A DNA stretch of 64,000 nucleotides from Oscillospiraceae bacterium (GCA_017847885.1 JAGAUA010000044.1:1-64000), one strand, 5' to 3'; positions 33,280 to 42,844 are shown, numbered from the stretch's first letter. Notes: generated by a model not told the origin, from the letters alone. Numbers and translations: made by a program.

Positions 33280-35109
33280 TCAATACTGTGAAACATAATC
33301 CGTAGGATTAAGGTAAGTACCGTAGCTGCGAACCTCAAAGTGGAGGTGGTTACCCGACGAGTCACCCGTGCTTCCGACATAGCCGATAAGCTGACCCTTT
33401 ACAACATAGTCGCCGTAGCTTACCGCAAGTGAGCTTTGGTGAGCATAAACCGTAACATTTCCGTCATCATGTGTAATTCTGATGCAGTTACCGTAACCGC
33501 CGTTCCAGCCTGTGCCTGCCTCGGTAACAGTTCCCGACTCAGCAGCGTAAATAGGCGTACCGTAAGGAGCGGCAATATCAATGCCCTTATGACCTCTTCC
33601 GTCGCCCTGATATGCGGAAATATATCCGCCGTCAACAGGCCAGAAGTAATCGCCCGAGCCGCCCGAACCGGTGCTTACCGGGGTAATGGTCTCTCTTGTG
33701 CCGACTCTCATTTCCTTTGCAATAGGCTCGGAAATAACAGTTTCTTCAAGAACTTCCGTTTTTACGGGAACATCGTTTCTGTATGTCACATTCGCCGTAA
33801 CAACCTTTTCGCCCTCAACGCCCTTAACATCGACCTTGGAGTCGCCCTTGTACATATCGGGATCCTCGGTCTTGATGATCTCGTAGTCGATAGCTTCGTT
33901 ATAAGTAACCGTTTTTGTTGTCAGTACCTGTAAATAAGGCACTTCCTCGCTAAGCTGTACAACAGCGCCGACGGGACAGAATTCTGTAATATCTTCTATC
34001 TGCTCGCCGTCGAAGGTGATAAAGCAATCCTTCAGCTCGTCAGTGGTCATATTGTTGTCATGTGCAATATTCCAAGGGTTGTCGCCCTTCTGTATCTCAT
34101 AGTATACAGGCTCGGAAACTATCGAAGAAAGCTTGTCAATGATCTTATCCTGATCCACGATCTGGTCGGGCATAACGTACTGCTCGTATGTATACTCAAC
34201 GTCCTTGTCAAATGAAACATCAATAACATCATCGGTCATATACTGTGACTTGATTTCTTCAAGATACTCCGAAATCTCGCTGTTATCCGTAACCGCGCCA
34301 ACAAACTCGCCGTCAACGGTAACAAGATATGCTCTTGCCTTGTTCGCATCGGAGTCAACCGTTTCGGTTTCGGAAGCAGCCCCCGTTTCCTCGGCAGCAG
34401 CCTCCTGCTCGGCAGGAATATCTATCTGATCCTGAATTGCGTCTGCAAGCATCTTTTCGTCGATTATCTCGTCCTGAGCGCCCAAAGGCTTCAGCGAAAG
34501 GGTTGCAGTAATATAGGTCTCGCTTTCTGTATCATAATATGTTGCACGGTCGGCAATAACCTTCTGTGCCTCGTCGATAACGGATTCCTCGGAAACTACG
34601 CCGATCTCCTGACCGTTATACTCCACTGTTACGCCGTAATCCGCAGAAGCCTTTTCGGATACCACAAAAACCAAAAGTGCTATTCCGAAAACGGGAACAG
34701 TGTAATTCACAAATGTCTGTGCTATTTTCTTGTTGCCTTTTAAAGCCGAAGCAACAGCCGAAAGCTGAAGAACGAGGGCTTTTCCGAAGCCGACCTCGGC
34801 AATTCTTTCAGCAAAGCTGCGGTTTAACGCCTTAATTGTTTCAAATGTATTTACTATACCCTTGCCTGCATTTTTAAGAAGCCTTACGGAAGCCTTACGG
34901 CATCTGCTGCCGAAAGGAACCATTTTTCTGTGGATACCTACCGCAAGAGTCTTTGAAGCAGAAGCAAATCTCTTTACGGCAGCTGCGGCAAGATATGTAA
35001 CAAGCGAGCCAACGCTCACCATAGCTGATTCAAATTTAACAATCCCTTGTTTAAATCCGACAGCATTCTCCGTCTGCTTTCCTTCGGAAGCATTAGGATG
35101 AAGGCTCAT
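33280..35109 (-). CDS. M23 family metallopeptidase with LysM and G5 domains
   Basis: 609 aa from ATG 35109 (AAGGGAG eight bases upstream). A long basic cytoplasmic N-terminus (to about 130), one membrane segment (about 136-158: VPVFGIALLVFVVSEK), an acidic region, LysM (about 326-365: YEIQKGDNPWNIAHDNNMT), G5 (about 385-470) and a C-terminal M23 domain with HKGIDIA, YAHQ and HLHFEV metal/catalytic motifs. A cell-wall hydrolase anchored at the outer membrane face. The 130-residue cytoplasmic part is unusual and contains repeated basic helices. Single-gene unit with own promoter and terminator. Confidence 0.92.
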   Translation of the reverse strand: MSLHPNASEGKQTENAVGFKQGIVKFESAMVSVGSLVTYLAAAAVKRFASASKTLAVGIHRKMVPFGSRCRKASVRLLKNAGKGIVNTFETIKALNRSFAERIAEVGFGKALVLQLSAVASALKGNKKIAQTFVNYTVPVFGIALLVFVVSEKASADYGVTVEYNGQEIGVVSEESVIDEAQKVIADRATYYDTESETYITATLSLKPLGAQDEIIDEKMLADAIQDQIDIPAEQEAAAEETGAASETETVDSDANKARAYLVTVDGEFVGAVTDNSEISEYLEEIKSQYMTDDVIDVSFDKDVEYTYEQYVMPDQIVDQDKIIDKLSSIVSEPVYYEIQKGDNPWNIAHDNNMTTDELKDCFITFDGEQIEDITEFCPVGAVVQLSEEVPYLQVLTTKTVTYNEAIDYEIIKTEDPDMYKGDSKVDVKGVEGEKVVTANVTYRNDVPVKTEVLEETVISEPIAKEMRVGTRETITPVSTGSGGSGDYFWPVDGGYISAYQGDGRGHKGIDIAAPYGTPIYAAESGTVTEAGTGWNGGYGNCIRITHDDGNVTVYAHQSSLAVSYGDYVVKGQLIGYVGSTGDSSGNHLHFEVRSYGTYLNPTDYVSQY

Positions 35110-35496
35110 TACAACATCTCCCTTCCCGTTAATTCGTATATAAATTTCAAAAATATTCAACTTAAAGGGTTACAAAATAGTAACATCGTTTAATATTATA
35201 CCCCGTTTTTTTCAAAAATCAACACTTTCTTGTTTTTAGTCACATTTTATTAAGATTTTTTAGAGCATTTAACAAATAATCATATGTATTTTTGTTCATA
35301 TCGTCTATAAATTTCAATGTAAATATGTGTAAATCACTTTGCTGCCATGCCTGTTTTTATTACAGAAAGCAAAAAATTACAGACTATTTTTTTAGCTCAT
35401 TTATTGCGTTATCTGCTCAAACCGCGCATTTAAGCCATTTTTGCCTCGGTACAAATAATTACAAAACGGTAACAAAATTACCGACTTTGTTACCGT
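35110..35496. other. Intergenic region between the M23 and RluA genes
   Basis: 387 AT-rich bases with the M23 promoter (35195-35222) and an RluA-end hairpin. No ydaO/c-di-AMP riboswitch, which often precedes such hydrolases, was recognised. No gene seen. Confidence 0.5.
35195..35222 (-). promoter_or_regulatory. Promoter of the M23 peptidase gene
   Basis: TTGATT (plus 35217-35222), 16 bases, TATAAT (plus 35195-35200). Confidence 0.65.
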
Positions 35497-35498
35497 TT
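35464..35498 (-). terminator. Hairpin at the end of the RluA gene
   Basis: Perfect 13-bp stem AAACGGTAACAAA / TTTGTTACCGTTT overlapping the stop codon, followed by TTTTGTAATT on the minus strand. Confidence 0.65.
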
Positions 35499-36411
35499 AA
35501 TCCCAAAACAAGCTTTCCATATCCACGCGTATGCCGCAAAGCAGGTTCACCCTTTCGCCGTCCGATAGCCTTGCAAAGCTCATTTCGCCGCAGTGAAGCG
35601 CCTGCGCCTTGCAGTATTCAAGGCTTCCGCCGTAGAAATCGTCCCCTGCAAGTGGATACCCCAGCGCGGAAAAATGCACCCTTATCTGGTGTGTGCGCCC
35701 TGTTTCGAGGGTTATCCTCAAAAGGCTGTGCCTGCCGTTTTCCTTTATAATAGTATAGTTTGTGACCGCGCTTTGCCCGTCCCCACGGACCTCGCGGCGG
35801 ATAATTGACTCCCCGGCACGTCCGATAGGCGCGTCAATTCGGTACACGCCTTCCGGGGACGTCGTCCATTTTATCAGCGTATCTTCAATATCGTGGGGCA
35901 CGGGAACGCCCTGCACCGCCGCGATATACACCTTTTCAACCGTTCCGCCGAGGCAGTTTGCGGCATGGGCGGTTTTGGCAACGGCGCATAGCCCCGAAGT
36001 GTCCCTGTCAAGCCTGTTCACGGGACGGAAGGTCAGCTTCGGGTACATTGCCGCAAAGCAGTTTCCCAGCGTATCCCCCTGGTGCTTTATGGACGGATGC
36101 ACGGGCATTCCCACGGGCTTGTTGAACACCACCACGTCGTCGTCCTCGTAAATCACGGGCACCCTTAGCGCGCTGTTAGGCTCAAGGTGCTTATCGTCTT
36201 CAAGCCGCAACTCTACCCTGTCGCCGCAGCGCAGCCTGTCCACCGTCCGCAGCGTCTCGCCGTTTCGCGTAATTCCCATTTCCGTCCTTTTCAGCTTTGT
36301 CACAAGGCGGCGGGATACGCCCATGCGCCGCAGAAATTCTCCGCAGGGCACTCCCTCGTCGCAATTTTCGGCGCGGAAAGCAATTATCCGCCCGTCAAAC
36401 CCGTTCTGCAA
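35497..36411 (-). CDS. RluA-family pseudouridine synthase
   Basis: 304 aa from TTG 36411 after GGGAGGACGCCT. An S4-like N-terminus (about 15-75: LRRMGVSRRLVTKLKR) and the catalytic RluA motif NRLDRDTSGLCAVAKT (catalytic Asp near 134), with GRTHQIRVHFSALG near 241. Isomerises uridine in rRNA or tRNA; the exact target (RluC/RluD-like) cannot be told. The start overlaps the end of the membrane-protein gene by 17 bases, implying coupling. Confidence 0.9.
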   Translation of the reverse strand: MQNGFDGRIIAFRAENCDEGVPCGEFLRRMGVSRRLVTKLKRTEMGITRNGETLRTVDRLRCGDRVELRLEDDKHLEPNSALRVPVIYEDDDVVVFNKPVGMPVHPSIKHQGDTLGNCFAAMYPKLTFRPVNRLDRDTSGLCAVAKTAHAANCLGGTVEKVYIAAVQGVPVPHDIEDTLIKWTTSPEGVYRIDAPIGRAGESIIRREVRGDGQSAVTNYTIIKENGRHSLLRITLETGRTHQIRVHFSALGYPLAGDDFYGGSLEYCKAQALHCGEMSFARLSDGERVNLLCGIRVDMESLFWD

Positions 36412-37231
36412 AGGCGTCCTCCCTTTCGATATGCTTTTCCGACTCGTAAGCCTCGATAAGCTCGTTTACAGCGGCGGTATGCACCATCTGAAAGTATGGA
36501 ATGATAAACACAAGCGTAAATATCATCAGCGCAGGAATTATCCACCATGCAAGGGACAGCAGTGATTCCACAAGATAATTGGGGTTATCCTTTAAAATAA
36601 GCTTGCTTTTCCGAATAATTTCCTTGGGCGGACATTCGGGGTCAAGGGCGTAAAGATACGGCACCGCCGCATATTTGAGGTTTATCGCCCAAAGCAGGCA
36701 CAGCATACAGCTTATAAGAAGCAGGATACATACCGACGAAACAACGCTTATTGCCCCGTCCGAGCCGCCTGCGCGTATATTGCCGAAGATATAAAATCCT
36801 AAAATTGCCAAGCCGCACAGGGGAAGGAATACCGCCAGCTTTCCGAGCATTACAAGCCCGTTAAGCTTAAGCACCTGCATTACCCTTTTTTCGGAGCTGT
36901 AACAGCTGAATATACCCCGTGCATTAAGGGATTTTCCGCGTATTTGCTGGAGCTTGAACCATTTTGCACCGTAGTCAAAGGGCGTATACACCGCCCAAAG
37001 CGCAATTACGGAAAAAATCGTTACAGCCAGAAGCACTCCGTTTGAAAGGTCAAAAACTATGCCGTTAAAATCAACAACTCCCGAGACCTTAAGGAAATTA
37101 GCCGTCAATGCCCACGCAAGGAGAAAAGCCGTTATCCCTCCGACCTTAATGAAAAATATGAAAACAACCTCTCCCCAGCAGCAGTTGAGCCTTGATATGG
37201 CGTGTTTTTTCAATTCTTTTGCATTTTTCAA
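36395..37231 (-). CDS. Multi-pass membrane protein (DUF975-like)
   Basis: 278 aa with about six hydrophobic segments (25-47, 65-83, 128-148, 157-180, 232-252). The pattern VYTPFDYGAKWFKLQQIRG and LWAINLKYAAVPYLYALDPE, then IIRKSKLILKDN resembles DUF975-type membrane proteins, but the match is by eye. No known function. It overlaps the RluA gene downstream. Confidence 0.6.
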   Translation of the reverse strand: MKNAKELKKHAISRLNCCWGEVVFIFFIKVGGITAFLLAWALTANFLKVSGVVDFNGIVFDLSNGVLLAVTIFSVIALWAVYTPFDYGAKWFKLQQIRGKSLNARGIFSCYSSEKRVMQVLKLNGLVMLGKLAVFLPLCGLAILGFYIFGNIRAGGSDGAISVVSSVCILLLISCMLCLLWAINLKYAAVPYLYALDPECPPKEIIRKSKLILKDNPNYLVESLLSLAWWIIPALMIFTLVFIIPYFQMVHTAAVNELIEAYESEKHIEREDAFAERV

Positions 37232-37261
37232 TTTATCCCGATGTCCTTTCCTGTTGGTATA

Positions 37262-37879
37262 TCATTCGTTCCCGGGTATCTTTCCGAGAATTTCAAAGGT
37301 ATTGCCGTTCTGCCAGAGCATTGCGCTGACAAGTATCTCGTACCCCTCGCCCGGCTCGCAGGCAAACTCCATAGGCTTCATTTTCGGCAGACCGAAGCAG
37401 GACATCATGTTCATCAGTATTCCCGAATGGGTCACCACGCCCGTGTGGGTCAGACCCTCCTTCATCATGTCCATAATGATAAGGTTCAGCGCCGAATAGC
37501 ATCTCAGCATCATGCTTCTCAGGCTTTCGCCGTTGGGGGGAGGGTTATCCAGACCGCCCTTGAGCCACTTTTTGTAGCTGTCAAGCTTGATAAGGTCGTC
37601 CACGCAAAGTCCCTCGAACACGCCGAAATCCATTTCTCTCAGGTCGTCCACAATGACTATCTCGCGGTCGGGAAACAGTATTTCCGCCGATTGGATAGCC
37701 CTTTCAAGGGGACTTGAATAAACACGCTGCACCTTTGGGTATTCAAGCTGGTCGTACTTGTCCTGTAAAGCCTCCCTGCCTGCCTCGGAAAGCGGATAAT
37801 CCGTTTTTCCTATGTATACTCCGTTTTCATTTGCCTCGGTAATGCCGTGGCGAAGTATGCTGATACGATAGCCTTTCAT
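37262..37879 (-). CDS. Histidine phosphatase (phosphoglycerate-mutase-like)
   Basis: 205 aa from ATG 37879 (ten bases past AAAGGA; ATG 37885 is too close). RHGITEAN catalytic motif (residues 8-15), SSPLERAIQSAE (about 57-68), EMDFGVFEGL, and VVTHSGILM with the second His (near 150). The family includes phosphatases for sugar phosphates and cobalamin precursors (CobC); substrate not assignable. Divergent from the XRE gene at 38064. Confidence 0.85.
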   Translation of the reverse strand: MKGYRISILRHGITEANENGVYIGKTDYPLSEAGREALQDKYDQLEYPKVQRVYSSPLERAIQSAEILFPDREIVIVDDLREMDFGVFEGLCVDDLIKLDSYKKWLKGGLDNPPPNGESLRSMMLRCYSALNLIIMDMMKEGLTHTGVVTHSGILMNMMSCFGLPKMKPMEFACEPGEGYEILVSAMLWQNGNTFEILGKIPGNE

Positions 37880-37910
37880 AAGCATATTCCTTTCATTTAT
37901 CCGTTTTTTA

Positions 37911-37926
37911 TTCGTATATGTACGAA
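37911..37926. promoter_or_regulatory. Palindrome TTCGTATATGTACGAA, possible XRE operator
   Basis: Perfect 6-bp arms with a 4-base spacer, in the divergent region between the phosphatase and XRE genes, close to the phosphatase start. Confidence 0.4.
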
Positions 37927-37997
37927 ATTATGTTTTTTTGTGTATAAATAAACAAAAAAATGCGTAAACATTTATCGACTTTTTTTGCGGAAAGCTA

Positions 37998-38026
37998 TTT
38001 ACAAAATGTACGTTATGAGTTATAAT
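37998..38026 (+). promoter_or_regulatory. Promoter of the XRE gene at 38064
   Basis: TTTACA (37998-38003), 17 bases, TATAAT (38021-38026). Confidence 0.7.
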
Positions 38027-38063
38027 TTACGATATGTAGAAATCAATTGTAGGAGGTGACATG

Positions 38064-38771
38064 ATGAATTCGGACTTTCCGAGAATCATAACTCTTTTGA
38101 GGAAAGAACGCGGCATCAGTCAAAAAAATGCGGCTGCCGCTTTGGGAATATCCCAGGCGCTGCTTTCTCACTATGAAAAGGGAATACGTGAATGCGGTCT
38201 GGATTTTCTCGTTAAAACGGCGGATTATTATAATGTTTCCTGCGACTATCTTTTGGGACGTTCCCCCGAGCCTGCGGGAAAAACTATTTCATATGAGGAC
38301 ATTCCCGAGCATGACCCCAACGTTAAAGATAAAATCGCGGCAGGCGGAGTTATGGCTTCATTCAACAAAAAGCTTGTTATCAACGCGGCAACGGTGCTGT
38401 TCTCCCTTGTTCAGAAAACGGGCAGCAGCACTATTATAAAAGAGGTCTCCAACTTCCTTATGCTTGCCATATACAAGATGTTCCGTGTGGTGTATTCTTC
38501 CAATGCAAAGAATGACCAGCACTTCTTCACCGTTCCCGAGGTTATTGCGCAAGGCTCTTCCACGGCGGCAATGGCTGTGTGCGAGGCAAACGCTATGGCG
38601 GCGGCAAAGGGAGCTGCACTGAACGGCGGCGATATCGCAAAGGAAAGCGACGAGACCGTGATTACGGCAAACTCACTTGCGGAAGAATATTCGGGCTCGG
38701 CGTCCTCGCTTCTGAACGTTATCAAGAACAGCGAAGCGCGGATACAGCTGATAGCAAACTCCGACAAGTAA
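38064..38771 (+). CDS. XRE-family regulator with a 150-residue C-terminal domain
   Basis: 235 aa. GTAGGAGGTGAC lies four bases before ATG 38061 and seven before ATG 38064; the latter is favoured. HTH at residues 6-62 (LLRKERGISQKNAAAALGIS, LLSHYEKGIRECG, CDYLLGR). The rest (about 75-235) is helical with alanine-rich parts (STAAMAVCEANAMAAAKGAA) and no recognised domain. Strong own promoter and terminator; may bind the palindrome at 37911. Confidence 0.85.
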   Translation: MNSDFPRIITLLRKERGISQKNAAAALGISQALLSHYEKGIRECGLDFLVKTADYYNVSCDYLLGRSPEPAGKTISYEDIPEHDPNVKDKIAAGGVMASFNKKLVINAATVLFSLVQKTGSSTIIKEVSNFLMLAIYKMFRVVYSSNAKNDQHFFTVPEVIAQGSSTAAMAVCEANAMAAAKGAALNGGDIAKESDETVITANSLAEEYSGSASSLLNVIKNSEARIQLIANSDK

Positions 38772-38837
38772 TAGTTTACCACATATCAAGCATAATTTCA
38801 AGAGAAATCTTTGAGACAGTTTGTGTACAAAAGCTTA

Positions 38838-38868
38838 GGGTACCGATTTTTTCGGTACCCCTTTTTTT
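38838..38868 (+). terminator. Terminator of the XRE gene
   Basis: GGGTACCGA (38838-38846) / TCGGTACCC (38852-38860) then eight bases of T with one C. Confidence 0.88.
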
Positions 38869-38875
38869 ACATCAG

Positions 38876-38899
38876 CGGGCGGATGATATCCGCCCCTAC
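38876..38899. repeat. REP palindrome copy 4
   Basis: CGGGCGGATG / ATATCCGCCCC then TAC. It continues into further small hairpins, CTACATTCCATTGTAG (38896-38911) and ACGGG(tca)CCCGT (38916-38928), suggesting a composite repeat before rnr. Confidence 0.8.
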
Positions 38900-38940
38900 A
38901 TTCCATTGTAGAGAACGGGTCACCCGTCCCGTTAATAATT

Positions 38941-41100
38941 TTATACCAAATCCTCGTCGTCGGACTCTGCCTTGCTGTCGCCGCATACCGTGAAATCTAC
39001 CTTTCCCGAATTAACATCGGCACGGACGCATACCACCTTGACCGTATCGCCCACGCGGTAAACCGACTTTCCGTTCTTTGTAAAGGTAAAGTGACCGTCA
39101 TAATCATACGGACCGTTTTTCAGCGACTCTACGCTGACGAGTCCCTCAACGGTGTTAGGCAGCTCTACAAAAAAGCCGAATTCCTGCACGGAAGAAATTA
39201 TTCCCTCAAAGGTCTCCCCGAGATGCCCCGTCATATACTCGGCAATGTAGCAGTCCTCGCAGTCACGCTCCACGCGCATTGCAGTCAGCTCGCACTCGGA
39301 GGACTGCTGGGACGCTTCCTTTGCAAAGCCTGCATACCGCTTCTGCATATACTTTGCACTTTGCTTGTTATAGCAGAAATCGGTGAGTATGCGGTGTATC
39401 GCCAAGTCGGGGTAACGTCTGATAGGCGAAGTGAAATGGGCATAATCCGCAAGCACGAGTCCGAAGTGACCTATCGGCTCGTCGGCATATTTCGCCTTTG
39501 CCATTGAGCGCAGCACCATGTTGTTCACCACGGGAGAAAGGGCCGAATCCTTGGTTTTTACCAATATCTCCGCAAGGTGCTTTGGCTTTACGCTTGTAAA
39601 GTGGGGCACGGCAATGCCCATGCGGGAAACCACGTCCACAAGCTCCTGTATCTTTTCGGGGGCAGGGTCCTCGTGGATACGGTAAACAAAGGGTATGCCG
39701 TTTTCCTTTGCAAGCCGTGCGGCAGAGGTGTTCGCCATAAGCATGAACTCCTCGATTATCAGCTCGCTTCTGCCGCGCTCTCGCTTTTCAACGCCAACGC
39801 AGACGTCATTTTCGTCGATAATAAGCTTGCACTCGGAGGTCTCTATCTGAGGTGCGCCGCGGTTAAGCTTATTCGCCGTCAGTATCGCCGCCAACTCGTC
39901 CATAAGCAGCAGCGAATCTATAAGCCCGTCATATTTTTCCGCAAGCTCGGAGGGAATTTCCGTGCCGTTCTTCACGCAGTCAAGTATGACATTTATCTCG
40001 CTGTACACGCCCTTGACCCGTGAGCGTATCACGGTTTTGCTGAATTTATAGGACACAAGCTGTCCCTCTGGGTCAAGCTTCATAAGACAGGAAAAGGCAA
40101 GTCTGTCCTCCTGTGGGTTAAGGGAGCATATTCCGTTTGAAAGCTCCTTGGGCAGCATAGGAACGACCTTGTTTGCGTAGTAAATGGACGTGCCTCTGAG
40201 CATTGCGTCCTTGTCAAGCTCGGAGCCAGATTTTACGTAGAAGGAAACGTCCGCAATATGCACGCCCAACTCCCAGCCGTCTTCGGTTTTCTTAACGGAG
40301 ACCGCGTCGTCGATATCCTTGGTATCTGCACCGTCTATGGTAAAAATAGTCTCGTCACGCAGGTCAAGTCTGCGCATAGGCTCTCCCTCGGGTATGCCCT
40401 TATGCTCGGCATAGCGCGCCTCGTCCAGAACGCAGGCAGGGAATTCCGTCTCCACGCCATTGATATGGAGTATGGCGTCGGCGCTGCTTTTTGCCTTTCC
40501 GCTGTCGCCGAAAACGCCTGTTACGCGTACTCTATGCTCGGAGTGCCTTTCTCCCCTGCGGCATATCTCGGCAACCACCTTGTCTCCCTCTCTTACGGGA
40601 ACGTCAAGCTTTGATACTATCATAAGCTCCTTGCCGAGCGTATCGGGACGTATGCAAACCGTGTTGCCGTCCTTTTCCACAACACCCGTGAACTCGGAAA
40701 AGCCTTCCTCAACTATGGTCACGACCTCGCCCTCGGGAAGCTCTCCCTTTTGGGGAAGAAGCCTTGCCATGACGATATCCCCCGGCATTGCGCCCATGAG
40801 GAACTTGCCCGGCACAAAGACCTCGGTATCGTCGTCGCGGCGGATAAAGCCGAAGGTTTTGTTTATTCTCGCAACCACAGCGCGGAAAAGTCCTGCCTCG
40901 GAAGCAAGCTTCAGACCCACCTTATTTTCCGTAATAACGCCGCTGCGCTTCAGCTCGGATATTGCTGCCGCAAATGCAGCCGCACTCGGCTTTTTGCCCT
41001 TGCACTTTGCGTAAAGCTGCTTGTAGGGCACGCTTTTTTTGCCTGCCTGTTTAAGCTGCTCACGTATTCTGTTTTTATAAATATCCTTTATCTCTGCCAT
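38941..41100 (-). CDS. rnr: Ribonuclease R
   Basis: 719 aa. N-terminal winged-helix (about 1-60), cold-shock domains (about 70-230), RNB catalytic domain with TIDGADTKDIDDAVSVKK (near 260, catalytic Asp cluster) and SPIRRYPDLAIHRIL (near 568), and a C-terminal S1 domain (about 635-705). Processive 3'-5' exoribonuclease that degrades structured RNA. Follows secG as in other Firmicutes, but smpB, which often follows, is absent. Confidence 0.95.
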   Translation of the reverse strand: MAEIKDIYKNRIREQLKQAGKKSVPYKQLYAKCKGKKPSAAAFAAAISELKRSGVITENKVGLKLASEAGLFRAVVARINKTFGFIRRDDDTEVFVPGKFLMGAMPGDIVMARLLPQKGELPEGEVVTIVEEGFSEFTGVVEKDGNTVCIRPDTLGKELMIVSKLDVPVREGDKVVAEICRRGERHSEHRVRVTGVFGDSGKAKSSADAILHINGVETEFPACVLDEARYAEHKGIPEGEPMRRLDLRDETIFTIDGADTKDIDDAVSVKKTEDGWELGVHIADVSFYVKSGSELDKDAMLRGTSIYYANKVVPMLPKELSNGICSLNPQEDRLAFSCLMKLDPEGQLVSYKFSKTVIRSRVKGVYSEINVILDCVKNGTEIPSELAEKYDGLIDSLLLMDELAAILTANKLNRGAPQIETSECKLIIDENDVCVGVEKRERGRSELIIEEFMLMANTSAARLAKENGIPFVYRIHEDPAPEKIQELVDVVSRMGIAVPHFTSVKPKHLAEILVKTKDSALSPVVNNMVLRSMAKAKYADEPIGHFGLVLADYAHFTSPIRRYPDLAIHRILTDFCYNKQSAKYMQKRYAGFAKEASQQSSECELTAMRVERDCEDCYIAEYMTGHLGETFEGIISSVQEFGFFVELPNTVEGLVSVESLKNGPYDYDGHFTFTKNGKSVYRVGDTVKVVCVRADVNSGKVDFTVCGDSKAESDDEDLV

Positions 41101-41132
41101 AGTTACCTCCCGTATTTAATATACCCGAATAT

Positions 41133-41165
41133 GAAAAAAGTCCCGTGCTTAAAATGGCACAGGAC
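41133..41165 (-). terminator. Terminator between secG and rnr
   Basis: GTCCcGTGC / GCACaGGAC with TTTTTTC on the minus strand. It may be partial, limiting rnr read-through from the secG promoter. Confidence 0.75.
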
Positions 41166-41179
41166 CGAACGGCAAAATT

Positions 41180-41455
41180 TTACTTTGCGCTTATCTTGTC
41201 AACAATAACAGGAATTATGTTCACAGCAATCGTAACTACGAAGAACACGATAGCAAGAAGCTTTGTGAGCCTTGCAAGAGCCTGTTCCTTCGAGCTGCTT
41301 ACGTTGCCCTTGCCGAAGAAGTTGTCGCTCTGACCCGAAAGAGCCGCGCCCATATCCTGCTGCTTCTGTTCCTGCATAGAAGTAATAACAATGATCAAAA
41401 TGCTGCTGATAAGCATTAAAATACCGCCAACGATCTGAATTGCGCCGAATTCCAT
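41180..41455 (-). CDS. secG: Preprotein translocase subunit SecG
   Basis: 91 aa with two membrane segments (about 5-24 and 63-84) separated by a Gln/Ser/Gly loop with GKGN, as in SecG. Accessory part of SecYEG. Own promoter; next to rnr. Confidence 0.9.
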   Translation of the reverse strand: MEFGAIQIVGGILMLISSILIIVITSMQEQKQQDMGAALSGQSDNFFGKGNVSSSKEQALARLTKLLAIVFFVVTIAVNIIPVIVDKISAK

Positions 41456-41492
41456 TTATTTGACCTCCATAATAATATACGTTATCTATTGC

Positions 41493-41521
41493 ATTATATC
41501 ACATATCGGCGGCAAATGCAA
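41493..41521 (-). promoter_or_regulatory. Promoter of secG
   Basis: TTGCAT (plus 41516-41521), 17 bases, TATAAT (plus 41493-41498). Confidence 0.75.
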
Positions 41522-41534
41522 GGGTTTTTTGAAA

Positions 41535-42143
41535 TTATTTTTTCTTTTTCTTTTTTGCGACGGAATAACCGAAAGACCCCAGCTTTCTTCCGAGAGAGAA
41601 ATACTCGCCGTGGGAGTACGCCATAAGCCCTGCCTGTTGGAGATTTATCTTGCCCTTACTGTCGATATAGCGGCCGTCCACGCTTACCGCGAGTATCTCC
41701 GCAAGGAACATATCGTGAGTGCCCAGCGGCTTTACCTCGGTAACGCGGCACTCCAGCGAAAGGGGACTTTCCGAAATAATCGGCGCGCTTACCTTTGAGG
41801 CAGGCTCAAGGTGCAGACCGCACTTTTTTATCTTGTCCGTGTCCCTGCCGCTTTTTACGCCGCAGAAATCGGTCTCCCGAACCATTTTCGAGGTGGTAAG
41901 GTTTATCACAAACTCGCCGCTTTCCTTGATTATGCCGTAGGAATGACGGGACGGGCGCACGGAAATATATGTCATTGCAGGGTGAGTGTTGACGATACCC
42001 GTCCATGCAACGGTCAGCACGTTCGCTTTTTCGAGCGTTCCGCAGGAAACCATCACCGCAGGCAGCGGCGCAAGGAGCGTTCCGGGGTTTAGCATTTTTC
42101 TGCTGTGATCTATTTGGGGCTTGTTCTGTTTGTTTTCGGGCAT
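41535..42143 (-). CDS. Flavin reductase / flavoredoxin-like FMN-binding protein
   Basis: 202 aa. The split-barrel flavin reductase pattern: LLAPLPAVMVSCGTLEKANV, VLTVAWTGIVNTHPAMTYIS, VRPSRHSYGIIKESGEFVIN. Binds FMN; likely electron carrier or reductase in the cytoplasm. The C-terminus ends with six lysines, encoded by an A-rich run, and may be a frameshift-prone tail. Convergent with nothing; 41 bases after the YczE-like gene stop. Confidence 0.85.
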   Translation of the reverse strand: MPENKQNKPQIDHSRKMLNPGTLLAPLPAVMVSCGTLEKANVLTVAWTGIVNTHPAMTYISVRPSRHSYGIIKESGEFVINLTTSKMVRETDFCGVKSGRDTDKIKKCGLHLEPASKVSAPIISESPLSLECRVTEVKPLGTHDMFLAEILAVSVDGRYIDSKGKINLQQAGLMAYSHGEYFSLGRKLGSFGYSVAKKKKKK

Positions 42144-42184
42144 GGGTACACCTCTTTCATCTGATACGCAATTAATTTGGTAAA

Positions 42185-42844
42185 TTATAAATTATGCGTG
42201 ATAATTTTATCAACGTATTTACGTATATATTTCGTTATAAATTTTATCACTATTCCTGTACACAAGGCAGAAATAATTGTTCCTTCTCTTGTTCCGATTA
42301 TTTTTCCGTTAAAAAATATCATTGATAAAACAATTGCCGAGATAACACAAAAAATGTCAAATCCGACCTTTACATATCCAAATTCAAAATGTGATTTGTC
42401 CGATATAGCCTTTACCAAAGCTTCTCCCGAATTCATAATAACATCAGCAATAACAGACAGTGCTATTCCAAAAGCAAGAACAACAACACCAATAAGCAGC
42501 AACAGAATTTTTGTAAAGTAATTGCTCAGCGGTATCAACGAAACAAACTTCATTCCAATATCCGTAAACCATCCAAATAAAAAAGAAAGCGGGACCTGCA
42601 AAAGCTGATACATTTTAAAATCCTTGCGCAATATTACTATCTGACCTAATATCATCACACAATTCCATATGATGATCCAGCTGCCTAAGCTTATTGCGGA
42701 ATACTTCAAACTCAGTACATTAGCGACTGACGTAATTGGTGAAACCCCTAAATCACTATGTTTGGAAAAAGCTACTCCAATTCCCGAAAAAAACAAGCCT
42801 GCAATAAGTATTATGTATCTTCTGAATAATTCCTTCTTGTTCAA
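42185..42844 (-). CDS. YczE/YitT-like membrane protein
   Basis: 219 aa from TTG 42844, eight bases after AGGAG; the ATG at 42895 is only about nine bases from the predicted transcription start and lacks a ribosome site. Five to six membrane segments; the GLFFSGIGVAFSKHSDLGVSP and GSWIIIWNCVMILGQ blocks match the YczE/DUF6198 group. Function unknown. The gene is clearly more AT-rich than neighbours, suggesting recent transfer. Confidence 0.75.
   Translation of the reverse strand: MNKKELFRRYIILIAGLFFSGIGVAFSKHSDLGVSPITSVANVLSLKYSAISLGSWIIIWNCVMILGQIVILRKDFKMYQLLQVPLSFLFGWFTDIGMKFVSLIPLSNYFTKILLLLIGVVVLAFGIALSVIADVIMNSGEALVKAISDKSHFEFGYVKVGFDIFCVISAIVLSMIFFNGKIIGTREGTIISALCTGIVIKFITKYIRKYVDKIITHNL

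Noticed and set aside
35110..35496. c-di-AMP (ydaO) riboswitch before the M23 peptidase
   Set aside because: None of the conserved GC-rich ydaO blocks is present.
41535..41560. Frameshift at the A-rich end of the flavin reductase gene
   Set aside because: The poly-lysine tail is odd, but the domain is complete before it and there is no evidence of a lost C-terminal part.
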